From NCBI RefSeq assembly GCF_002933875.1, contig NZ_BFAV01000150.1, positions 62,001-126,000 of the forward strand: DNA of 64,000 nt, read 5' to 3'. Position 1 is the stretch's first letter. The number at the start of each line of letters is the position of its first letter. The translations under genes and the position numbers were made by a program. Below the pieces are notes generated by a model, which did no database searches, was not told where the DNA came from, and saw nothing but the letters and a program-made list of their open reading frames with translations. This stretch comes from Desulfocucumis palustris. GTDB lineage: Bacteria; Bacillota; Desulfotomaculia; Desulfotomaculales; Desulfocucumaceae. This document shows positions 52,101-60,014 of this stretch, in pieces.

Positions 52101-55100
52101 CTTGGGTGCAAGGATTTCATTTACATTCTCCAGTCCTTTGCGGTAAACAAGGGCGTCCTTAATTACCCCGGCGCAATGAAACACGCCATTTATTTCTCCA
52201 TATTGGGCTTTAATATCGGAGATAAGGGATTCAACCTGTTCTTCTCTGGAAATGTCCGCACGGTAGTAAACTGCCTGGCCCTGGTGCGGATCAATCCGGT
52301 TCAGCTTTTCGAGTATCGCAGAATTCTTTTCGGAGCGCCCCACCAACACAACTTTTGCCCGGTGCTCCTGAATCAGATAGCGGGAGAAAATGAGCCCAAG
52401 TCCGCCAGCGCCTCCTGTCACCAGGTAAAGACCATTTTCCCTGAACGGAATGAACTCACTGCGCTCACCGGTTTTCAGCGAGCCTGGCGTCCACTCCCGC
52501 AATCCGCTAATGAGCAGTTTTCCATTTAGATATTTCAGTTCGTTATAATCTTCTCCTGGGGAACCCAGGTTCTCAGAGACGACTTGTGCCAATACATCCA
52601 CTGGCGTACCTAAGGCATCTCTAGGGATAGCGAACTCCAAGGTTTGAAACTTCAGCCTGGTTGTCTCCAGCTGAATACTTCTGGCTAAACCGCATACAGC
52701 CTCATAGAAAGGCTGTCCGCCATCGGGATCTGATTCAAATACATAAAGCAGCCTGACCCGTTTTTCATCTTTTTCCAATGAAAGCGAAAATAGCGCGCGG
52801 CATATGCAAAAGATGGAATAAACCGACTGAGTAAGTTGCTGCTTAACTGATTTATTACTTCCGTTGAACCGCTCAGACGACCAGTAATGGATAATGCTGC
52901 TTAGGGATATACCTGATTTCTCAAGTTCTGAGAATAACCTTTCGTAATCTTCCGGTTTTGCAGGATCAATGTGAAATAGGCCATCGTTTTCACAACAAAA
53001 TGACCGGCCAGATTTCACCCGGACGATTCTTGATGTGGAAAGCTTTCTCTGAAGCGTGTCGAACAGACCATCGTCGTCCCCGAAAATCAAAATGTCCCTT
53101 TCATTTGCAATTTCTCTGGAAGCCAGCTTGTCAGGTGTTTTTTCCTTCCATTCCCTTGTATAATATTGAATGTCCGGGTAAGATTCCGGGGATTTTACCG
53201 GCTGGGAAGAATCAGACGAAAGCCTGGGTAAGGTTTCGTGTTCAAAAAGTAATTTGGCTCTATTTTTATCGCTGGCAATGATTTTATCGACTTCCGGGAG
53301 CCAGTAGCGGTTAGTCTCAAAAGGATAAGTTGGCAGTGAAACACGTCTGGGATGGCAATTCCAGTGCAACTCTTTCCAGTCGATATGCACCCCCGCTCCC
53401 CATAGTTGGATAAGTTTCAAGAGATTCCGGTTTTGAATCAGCTGGCGAATAAACGCCTCACCCTCTGCCCCCTCAAGAAGAAAGCTATAATCGCCCACAT
53501 GACTTCTGGAATTCCACAAATACAGGTCCTCAATATCCTTCTTTCCCTGGCGGAAGGCTTTTAGTTTTTTGCGCAGGTCCTCTAAATCCGATGCCAATAA
53601 GGCCAGTCTTTCTTCCATTGGCTCCCGTCCCACCTGTAGGGTATAAGCCACGTCAATCAAACGAATGTCGCCATTATTACAAATAAAATCGTACAGTTGA
53701 TTAGCTCCGGCCGTAAGGCGGGCTTCATTTTTGGCGGAGAGAAGGATGATCTGGGGGGTTGGATGACAAATTTCAGAGACAGGTGCCTGGTTTTGATATT
53801 CCTCTATAATTATATGGGCGTTGACGCCACCCGCGCCGAAGGAGCTAATGCCGGCTCTCCTGGGGTAGAATACGCGATCCCCATTTACTTGCGCGAAGGG
53901 ACGTTCCCAGGACGCCAATTCTCTCTGCACATAAAAAGGCGAATCCTCAAACCTGATGTTCTCATTTAACTCTTCAGTATGAATTGAAGGTACCAACTTT
54001 TTATGTTTCATTTGCAACAGTACTTTGGTCAGTGCCGCAATCCCTGATGCGGCCTCCAGATGGCCGATGTTTGATTTTACTGATCCTACTGCGCAAAACT
54101 GACGGTCCTGTGTATGCTTCCTGAAGGCCCGGGTTAGACCCTCGATTTCAATGGGGTCTCCCAGAGATGTTCCAGTGCCGTGTGCTTCGACGTAACTAAT
54201 GGTGCGGGTATCGATTCTGGCGCGTTTAAGGGCGGTCTGAATCAAATCGGCTTGCAGCTGAGGACTTGGAACTGTGTACCCATTGGTCTTTCCATTGTGG
54301 TTTATTGCTGTGGACTTGATTACGGCGTAAATATGGTCATTATCCGCCCTGGCCACATCCAAAGGTTTGAGTAGAACCGCACCAACGCCCTCACCGGGAA
54401 CGAACCCGTCGCCGCCTTTGCCGAACGGTTTGCAGTATCCCTGAGCAGAAGCCATTTTCAACTGGGAGATCCAGAGGTATTTATTGGGATGAAGATTCAA
54501 GTTTACACCGCCCACAATAGCCATTTTGCATTCCCCTCTCCGGATGCTTTCGGCGGCCAGATGCAGCGCCGTAAAGGATGAAGAGCAAAATGTATCGATG
54601 GCCATACTGGGACCGTTAAGATCAAGAAAATAGGAAACACGGTTTGCAATGGAGCCATAAGACGTATTGAAAGCGATATTTTCTCCTCGCAAAGATCGCT
54701 CAACCGCATAATACTGGTACTCAGCATACATGGTTCCGACGAATACTCCGACATTTCCCTGGTAATTCTCCTTTAATGCAGTTCGGGTATATCCGGCGTC
54801 TTCCATGACTTCCCAGGCGATCTGCAGGAAGAGGCGCTCCTGTGGATTGGTCATGGCTGCCTCATTAGGTGATATGTTGAAAAAGAGGGGATCGAATTGG
54901 GCAAAGCCCTCGATAAACCCTCCCCACTTGCAATAACTGCTCCCGGATTTTTTTATATCCGGGTTATAAATTCTTCGGTAATCCCATCTGTCCGAGGGGA
55001 TTTCAGTGATGCAGTCTCTTCCGAACGCCAGGTTGTCCCAAAATTCAGCTGGATTTTTGGCCATCGGGTAACGGCCGCTTAGCCCGATGATTGCGATTTC

Positions 55101-57290
55101 CGCATCACCCTGTGCCAAATCGGCGCAAACACCATAATCATATTTCGCGCTCTCCCCCGGAACATTTGCCCCATCGCGCCTGGATGAGGCCATGGATGTA
55201 GCCGGTGGTGCGGAGGCAAAATCTTCCACTACTTCACTCCCCCTGAAGAAGGCCTCCAACCGGGGGGCATGGTGCGCAACCAGATATAACGCGGTCTCTG
55301 ACAGGGTACGGACTTCAAAGAACAGCGTTTTCGAAACATCGCCCACATCCCTGGCGATTCTTAAATTGAGTTTTGTAATGAGCAAGGAATCGATGCCGTA
55401 GTTTTCCAGCGGAGTGTTCAATTCCAACTGGTTACTGGATATTTCCATTAACTCCGAGAAAATTTTCACCAGGTACTGCCGCGTTCTCTGGACGAGTTCA
55501 GCGCTGGAATCCGGATGAAAACCTTTTTGATTTTCCGAAAGGGGAATTTGCTCCCTAGGCTGGGACTGCAACTCATAATTGCCACGCCAATACCTGAAGA
55601 TTGGCCGCAACTCCTGTTTGGCATATAAAGTGCGCCAAACCTTTCTCTGGCCTTTCGTAACGCCGGTTGTACGAGGTAAGTCTCCCTCTTTAAACAAATC
55701 TATTTCGTATATTTCAATCCCATGAATTTTAGATACGGCTCCGAGCATTTTTTGTGTTATTTTTTTATACTCGTCTACGCTAATTAATGTATCGATTTCC
55801 TGAAATACCACTACTCTTTCCTGGTCATCTATTTCATAGGAGAATACGGCGCCCGGCAAGGTTAGCTCGGGGAGATGCTTTTTAAGTGTCGATTCAATAT
55901 CAACTGAATAATGATTCTTGCCATGGATAATAATAACTTCCTTTTCACGGCCGACAACGTATAGATTGTTATCTTCGATAAATCCAAGATCCCCCGATCG
56001 AAAGAATCCTTCCTCTTTTGTATCTTTAAGGATACCCCAAAACGTACTTTCCGTTTCCTTTTCACGATTTAGATATCCCGACGCTTTAGCGGGAGATTTG
56101 ATCCAGATTTCACCGATCTCATCCGGTGCGCAAAGCTCACAAGTTTCCGGATTAACAATTATTATTTTATTAGGCTCTTCGATCTCTCCACAGCTGGTTA
56201 TAAATCTTCTATCTTCGAGGTCTGTGTGCCTTATTTTATTTTCTTTTAAACCGTTAATCTCCAGAGAGAGACAGCGGATAGATTCTCCCGGGGCTTTACT
56301 GGTAACCGGACATAATTCCGAAAGTCCATAAAGAGGGCAAAAAATCCTCTCGTCAATTCCCAAAGCTCCAAATTTTGCCAAGAAATTTTCGTATGTCTGC
56401 TTGCGTATGAATTCTCCTGAACATACAATCGCTTGAAGGGAATGCAGCGAAATATTTTCAACGGCCGAGCTGTCTATTGTAGAACAACAGTAGTCAAAAG
56501 CAAAGCTAGGGGCCCCGGTTTGAGTAGCTTTATACTTATCAATCATTCGAAACCAATATTCCGGGTTCATCAGAAAACTGCTTGGTGATAGCAGCACACA
56601 GGTGGCGCCGTGCAATAGGGGTCCCAGGATGGCAAAATTCAGGCCGAAAGCATGGGATTGCGATATCCATGCCACAACACGACTATTACTATTTACTCTC
56701 CACCGAGGTGAAGCGGCCTGATACATTAAGGTCCTATGATTTATCATAACCCCTTTGGGCTGAGACGTGGAACCCGAGGTATATAACAATAAGGCGAGGT
56801 CTTCCGGTCCCTGCAGCCTCGCGCCCACAACACCGGAACAATCCGGCAGTTCATCAACGTTCAATATGGAAACGAAACCGGCAACGTCTTTTGTATGTAA
56901 AAATTCTTTAAAATTGCTGTTCGTTATAATGCAATCCGCTTTTGAATCCTTAAGAATGCGGCTGATATTTTCTATATCCTGCTCTTTGGGCACCCTGCTG
57001 TGAACTGAAAACGGTATCGCCACGATATTTGCATACCAACAGGCCGTGAGACCGTAAATGTATGCCAGTCCTTGGGGAAGGAGCAGAATTGCTTTTCCCT
57101 GGGGTTTTACGTGTTGCTGCAGAATACTGCCCAGGATTTCCGTTTTTTGAACAAGTGTTTCTCCAGTAAGAAATTCGCTCTTGACATTTTCCTCTTCATA
57201 AGTAAAAAATTTTTTATCAGGAGATTGTTTACAATTCTTAAGGATCTCGAAAAGACAAAGTCCGAATTTATTGTATATTTTTTCTTCCAC
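49182..57290 (-). CDS. Modular PKS: FAAL-ACP-KS-KR-ACP-sulfotransferase-condensation-like
   Basis: 2702 residues. Residues 1-560 are a fatty acyl-AMP ligase (YTSGSTSQPKG at 170-180, RSGDLG at 431). ACP1 is at about 595-672 with Ser635 in YGIDSLL. KS is at about 731-1165 with Cys902 (DTFCSSS), His1037 (EAHGTGTSLGDP) and His1077 (KSNIGHLEAA), all intact. A post-KS linker with LPTYPFETNRYWLPE and no acyltransferase follows. KR is at about 1395-1850 with TGGAGGLG and Tyr1767/Asn1771; VIKDAL suggests a B-type (D-hydroxy) product. ACP2 carries Ser1929 (GIDSIL). The sulfotransferase (about 1985-2265) has PRAGSTLLR and RHPLSMMAS for PAPS. The C-terminal condensation-like domain (about 2276-2690) has HMLIADG instead of HHxxxDG. 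It would extend a fatty acid by two carbons, reduce it and sulfate the hydroxyl. Malonyl loading must come from a separate AT. Confidence 0.95.
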   Translation of the reverse strand: MEEKIYNKFGLCLFEILKNCKQSPDKKFFTYEEENVKSEFLTGETLVQKTEILGSILQQHVKPQGKAILLLPQGLAYIYGLTACWYANIVAIPFSVHSRVPKEQDIENISRILKDSKADCIITNSNFKEFLHTKDVAGFVSILNVDELPDCSGVVGARLQGPEDLALLLYTSGSTSQPKGVMINHRTLMYQAASPRWRVNSNSRVVAWISQSHAFGLNFAILGPLLHGATCVLLSPSSFLMNPEYWFRMIDKYKATQTGAPSFAFDYCCSTIDSSAVENISLHSLQAIVCSGEFIRKQTYENFLAKFGALGIDERIFCPLYGLSELCPVTSKAPGESIRCLSLEINGLKENKIRHTDLEDRRFITSCGEIEEPNKIIIVNPETCELCAPDEIGEIWIKSPAKASGYLNREKETESTFWGILKDTKEEGFFRSGDLGFIEDNNLYVVGREKEVIIIHGKNHYSVDIESTLKKHLPELTLPGAVFSYEIDDQERVVVFQEIDTLISVDEYKKITQKMLGAVSKIHGIEIYEIDLFKEGDLPRTTGVTKGQRKVWRTLYAKQELRPIFRYWRGNYELQSQPREQIPLSENQKGFHPDSSAELVQRTRQYLVKIFSELMEISSNQLELNTPLENYGIDSLLITKLNLRIARDVGDVSKTLFFEVRTLSETALYLVAHHAPRLEAFFRGSEVVEDFASAPPATSMASSRRDGANVPGESAKYDYGVCADLAQGDAEIAIIGLSGRYPMAKNPAEFWDNLAFGRDCITEIPSDRWDYRRIYNPDIKKSGSSYCKWGGFIEGFAQFDPLFFNISPNEAAMTNPQERLFLQIAWEVMEDAGYTRTALKENYQGNVGVFVGTMYAEYQYYAVERSLRGENIAFNTSYGSIANRVSYFLDLNGPSMAIDTFCSSSFTALHLAAESIRRGECKMAIVGGVNLNLHPNKYLWISQLKMASAQGYCKPFGKGGDGFVPGEGVGAVLLKPLDVARADNDHIYAVIKSTAINHNGKTNGYTVPSPQLQADLIQTALKRARIDTRTISYVEAHGTGTSLGDPIEIEGLTRAFRKHTQDRQFCAVGSVKSNIGHLEAASGIAALTKVLLQMKHKKLVPSIHTEELNENIRFEDSPFYVQRELASWERPFAQVNGDRVFYPRRAGISSFGAGGVNAHIIIEEYQNQAPVSEICHPTPQIILLSAKNEARLTAGANQLYDFICNNGDIRLIDVAYTLQVGREPMEERLALLASDLEDLRKKLKAFRQGKKDIEDLYLWNSRSHVGDYSFLLEGAEGEAFIRQLIQNRNLLKLIQLWGAGVHIDWKELHWNCHPRRVSLPTYPFETNRYWLPEVDKIIASDKNRAKLLFEHETLPRLSSDSSQPVKSPESYPDIQYYTREWKEKTPDKLASREIANERDILIFGDDDGLFDTLQRKLSTSRIVRVKSGRSFCCENDGLFHIDPAKPEDYERLFSELEKSGISLSSIIHYWSSERFNGSNKSVKQQLTQSVYSIFCICRALFSLSLEKDEKRVRLLYVFESDPDGGQPFYEAVCGLARSIQLETTRLKFQTLEFAIPRDALGTPVDVLAQVVSENLGSPGEDYNELKYLNGKLLISGLREWTPGSLKTGERSEFIPFRENGLYLVTGGAGGLGLIFSRYLIQEHRAKVVLVGRSEKNSAILEKLNRIDPHQGQAVYYRADISREEQVESLISDIKAQYGEINGVFHCAGVIKDALVYRKGLENVNEILAPKVQGTIYLDKFLWKENLDFFILFSSAISQLGNIGQSDYAYANSFLDSFAKWREWMRSQGRRHGQTVSIGWPLWENGGIAVDENSRLRFKRAWGMSPLSTEDGLKAGETIIREGLSQVMVMAGDSAKFRQSLPLAAVQQTGQEMTSKKPFLATGEKETVTPAPFDLNEINQFLREQVSVITGIALEEVDDEAEFWDIGIDSILAMQILEAIADRFGLRLYPTELLRYNTIKTLSAYTGQELVRSKVNEVAVSKSATPRLCFILSTPRAGSTLLRVMLMGHSRIFAPPELHLLHFDSLGERKKNLTQSNQAFLREGLIETIKVLEDIDTGKALEIMEELENKDVSIAETYRYLTGKVGDRILVDKSPTYGEHLDTLRKAETMGFKPFYIFLVRHPLSMMASFVNNRFDRMLNIREEPWQYSKQLWVKINANIIRFLTDIPNDRKMLIRFEDLVSASEQTMREICNRLDLSFENEMLKPYQGERMTHGLHQQSITIGDPGFLRHKAIMPELADAWKSHANRLKELELATIKLARELGYTLEADDSGGAELPLSPAQQSIFNRLGPHPHWGVVEHLRIRLNEPLDLARFNESLKKVVKKHSVLSYSFIERNKTFIQCARESAELCLDYRELSSCAAEDIGTRLKEAESELIGRLRIETAPLMAICAAALGNNEYAVVAVFHMLIADGRTCEIILEDIFRYYYDSKATVLPVDTRFADYMACIEKMKKDHVEDNYLQLWLDEVKGGTTRIPYDYNEKSIKGEPVEIYYETFTFEELLINNQVGKGKVFLYFSVGLYRYLSTLTGQMRPIITHRFHRRNLAEIGSYFDVAGRFAGDVPLRLTVSPKGSTKTLISSFQKRYSEIPHQGLTYEILANDGKVPTAAESAPILLNFQYGYPRIPLMTKCKWHQYEDASDAQPYDIDLIVRVRMDSIRVIVKYPGKRYKHQTIEKHLRSWIATVRDIIAEDTNYTVPDMFADNS

Positions 57291-57318
57291 TCTTATCCCT
57301 CCTTACAATATTTATTTT

Positions 57319-57358
57319 ATATGGTAATAGACAAGTTATTTAAGAAATATTACCATAT
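57319..57358. promoter_or_regulatory. LysR-type operator between the divergent PKS and regulator genes
   Basis: ATATGGTAAT-N20-ATTACCATAT, a perfect 10+10 inverted repeat in the middle of the 143-bp intergenic region, as expected for control of both genes by the LysR protein. Confidence 0.7.
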
Positions 57359-57433
57359 ATATAAATATAAATTTCACGGAATTTCCGATGGGATTAATTG
57401 GTTTTTCCGATTTTGCAGGTAGGAGTGATATTA

Positions 57434-58330
57434 ATGGATACACGTCAATTAAAGGCATTTGTCACAGTGGCAAGCACACGCAGCTTTACCAAAGCTGCGG
57501 AAATATTGGATTATGCACAATCAAGCATAACAGGGCAGGTGGGTTCCCTGGAAAACGAACTGGGAATCAAGCTTTTTGAGAGACTGGGCCGGCAAGTGGT
57601 CCTGACACAAAAAGGACAACGATTTATAAAATATGCTGAAAAAATTATAAATCTGTCTTACGATGCTAAAGAGGCGGTATCAGATTTGTTAAATCCCAGC
57701 GGAACAATGATTATAGCGTCGCCGGAAACGCTAGCCGCCGTTCGCCTGCCGCCTTTGATCCACCATTTTCATAATCACTATCTGAATGTAGAATTGATCG
57801 TAAAAAAATGCCACCCAAAAGAAATAACATCCTTACTAAGAAACAACCAGATTGATGTTGCCTTCTTCCTGGGGCGTGAGATGAACTTTCCCGACATTGT
57901 GTCAGAAATACTTTTATTTGAACAAATGACTCTGGTTTCCAGCCCCCACCACCCTATTACCGGAAAAATCCCAGTAACAATCCAGGATATTCAGGGAATG
58001 ACATTGATTTTATGCGAGGAAGGCTGCGGCTACCGGGATGCCTTTGAAAAGGTTTTGTATAAAGCCGGGGTTCAGCCGGGGACAGTTCTGGAGTTCGATA
58101 GCATTGAAGCCATAAAAAAGTGTGTTATCCAGCAGCTTGGTATCACATTGCTGCCACGAATGGCCGTAGAGGGGGAGTTGAACCGAAACGAACTGACGGA
58201 CCTGCAATTGCAGGGCGCAGATTTTGATATGAATACTCAGATTGTTTATCACAAGGATAAATGGATTTCACCCGCCCTTTCAGCCTTTCTAAAGCACTCC
58301 AGGGAGATACTGGCCAACAGGGTGAGCTAA
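57434..58330 (+). CDS. LysR-family transcriptional regulator of the PKS locus
   Basis: 298 residues. The helix-turn-helix is TRQLKAFVTVASTRSFTKAAEI, SSITGQVGSLENELGIKLFER (in parts). The effector domain has two alpha/beta lobes, ending in ALSAFLKHSREILA. It is divergent from the PKS gene, with a palindrome between them, so it most likely controls the cluster and itself. GGTAGGAGTGAT precedes the ATG at 57434. The inducer cannot be predicted. Confidence 0.95.
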   Translation: MDTRQLKAFVTVASTRSFTKAAEILDYAQSSITGQVGSLENELGIKLFERLGRQVVLTQKGQRFIKYAEKIINLSYDAKEAVSDLLNPSGTMIIASPETLAAVRLPPLIHHFHNHYLNVELIVKKCHPKEITSLLRNNQIDVAFFLGREMNFPDIVSEILLFEQMTLVSSPHHPITGKIPVTIQDIQGMTLILCEEGCGYRDAFEKVLYKAGVQPGTVLEFDSIEAIKKCVIQQLGITLLPRMAVEGELNRNELTDLQLQGADFDMNTQIVYHKDKWISPALSAFLKHSREILANRVS

Positions 58331-58403
58331 GGACGACTATTTTGGGGATGCCGTTAACACTATTGGAATATATTTATCATGTATAGCCGCCCTGAGAATA
58401 AAA

Positions 58404-58422
58404 AACTCCCGCCCGGGGAGTT
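58404..58422. terminator. Hairpin after the LysR gene
   Basis: AACTCCC-GCCCG-GGGAGTT. The T run is only on the minus-strand side, so its action on the LysR transcript is uncertain. Confidence 0.4.
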
Positions 58423-58595
58423 AAAACATTCATAATTAATTCACTTTTAGCAAAAGCCTGCAGCAATGTTTAGTTTTTTAGATGCCTGTATTTCCCAACA
58501 ATACTGTTTAATATAAAACAAGCCCGGGGACAACGGCTTTAAGGCGTTTCCTACCGTTTTGCGCCTTGGGCAAAGCGAAAGGAATGGGTATAAAT

Positions 58596-59873
58596 ATGAA
58601 GCCTTTCCATCTTAACAATCTTGCAATCAGTGTTGAAAAACAAGGCCCCACCCGTATTTCAAAGGCGAGTTTCCCGCTTCGATACGGAAGGTACTCGGAG
58701 ATAATTACATCCGAATACGAATTCCTGTTCAATCTGAATGGTGAAATTAAGTTTATCAGAGGCCTTAATACAAGCTGGCCTCATCCGGCGGAGCAGTTAA
58801 AACGAACTGCCGGCAATGACTGGGTGTACTATACCGTCGGTGATCGTAGCGGTAACAATGGCATAAATTCTTGGTTGGGAGAATACTATTTGCCTTGTCT
58901 TCCATATCCAAGCAACTCAATCTGGGAGATCAACTATTTGTCGGATCCCAGGATTATGAATGCAATTGCCGCATGGGCTCAATTGTACAGCAACCTATGT
59001 GTATCAACCAGAGACGGGCTATATACAAAAGCTAAGGAATTGATAGAACGCATCATAGAAAATCATGATGGTGTGCTGTACGAAAGAGCGCGGATGCTAA
59101 ATCAGATCATTGGTGAAAAGGTGTCGGTTTTGCCTCCGGACACACGTCATGTCGACTATGAGATTATCCCGCTTATTATTGCGGACGGATGCCTTTATCA
59201 CTGCAATTTCTGTTGTGTTAAATCGGCGAGCAATTTTCAGCCGCGCTCCAGATTTAATATCATGAAACAAATTGGTGAATTAAAGGCTTTTTATGGCCGA
59301 AACATTGAGAACTATAGCGGGCTCTTCTTAGGCAATCATGATGCCCTTGCGGCCGGGGAAGCTCTGATTTGCGATTCCGCCTCTGAAGCCTACAGCGCTT
59401 TCGGGCTTGGGAGGTATGGGGACATAACACCTTCGCTTTTTTTATTCGGGAGCGTGCATTCGCTCCTTAAGTCCGGAAATGGATTATTTGAAAAACTGAA
59501 TCAGCTCCCTTTTTATACCTACATCAACATCGGGATGGAATCCAATGATACGCCGACTCTGGCATACATTGGAAAACCACTGGATGAATCATCTGTTTGT
59601 GAAGCTTTCAAGAGGATGCTTGATATTAATGCCACTTATAAAAATATTGAGGTTACTGCCAATTTTCTTATCGGAAAAGGATTGTCCGATGAACATTATC
59701 AATCCCTAAAAACGTTACTTCGCGACACATCTGTAGCCGCCCAGGGCAAAGGGACGATATATCTTTCACCCTTAAAAGACAGCCCCAAAAAACGCGAATT
59801 ACTGCCCTTGATCAATAAACTGCAGGAACAAAGCAAAATGTCTGTTTATATTTATTTGATCCAACGGCTTTAA
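58596..59873 (+). CDS. Radical SAM protein with a long N-terminal extension
   Basis: 425 residues. The 4Fe-4S motif CLYHCNFCC (CxxxCxxC, Cys199, 203, 206) sits in the middle of the protein, after about 190 residues with no recognised domain. After it come GLFLGNHDALAAG and YINIGMESNDTPTLAYIGKP, like the barrel strands of HemN/Elp3-type enzymes that bind SAM. The family makes 5'-deoxyadenosyl radicals for methylation, thiolation or C-C chemistry. The gene lies next to the LysR/PKS pair, same direction as lysR, 265 bp apart. The ATG at 58596 follows AAAGGAATGGG. A role in tailoring the lipid is inference. Confidence 0.8.
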   Translation: MKPFHLNNLAISVEKQGPTRISKASFPLRYGRYSEIITSEYEFLFNLNGEIKFIRGLNTSWPHPAEQLKRTAGNDWVYYTVGDRSGNNGINSWLGEYYLPCLPYPSNSIWEINYLSDPRIMNAIAAWAQLYSNLCVSTRDGLYTKAKELIERIIENHDGVLYERARMLNQIIGEKVSVLPPDTRHVDYEIIPLIIADGCLYHCNFCCVKSASNFQPRSRFNIMKQIGELKAFYGRNIENYSGLFLGNHDALAAGEALICDSASEAYSAFGLGRYGDITPSLFLFGSVHSLLKSGNGLFEKLNQLPFYTYINIGMESNDTPTLAYIGKPLDESSVCEAFKRMLDINATYKNIEVTANFLIGKGLSDEHYQSLKTLLRDTSVAAQGKGTIYLSPLKDSPKKRELLPLINKLQEQSKMSVYIYLIQRL

Positions 59874-60014
59874 TGACAATACATTGTTGCCGCCAATTCA
59901 TATTGTCCGGAATATGACGGGATTGCCGGCTAAACATTGGCATATTTTTTCCTGGACTATTCAATACGCAGGGAATTAACAAAAAAGCCGGTAGATTAAT
60001 AGCACACAATCCCG

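Noticed and set aside
53000-54000. Acyltransferase domain in the PKS
   Set aside because: The region after the KS has only a linker ending in LPTYPFETNRYWLP and lacks the GHSxG serine motif and length of an AT.
49182-57290. Non-ribosomal peptide synthetase
   Set aside because: The first domain has FAAL-like features and no A domain for amino acids is followed by a standard C-A-PCP unit. KS, KR and ST domains make it a PKS.
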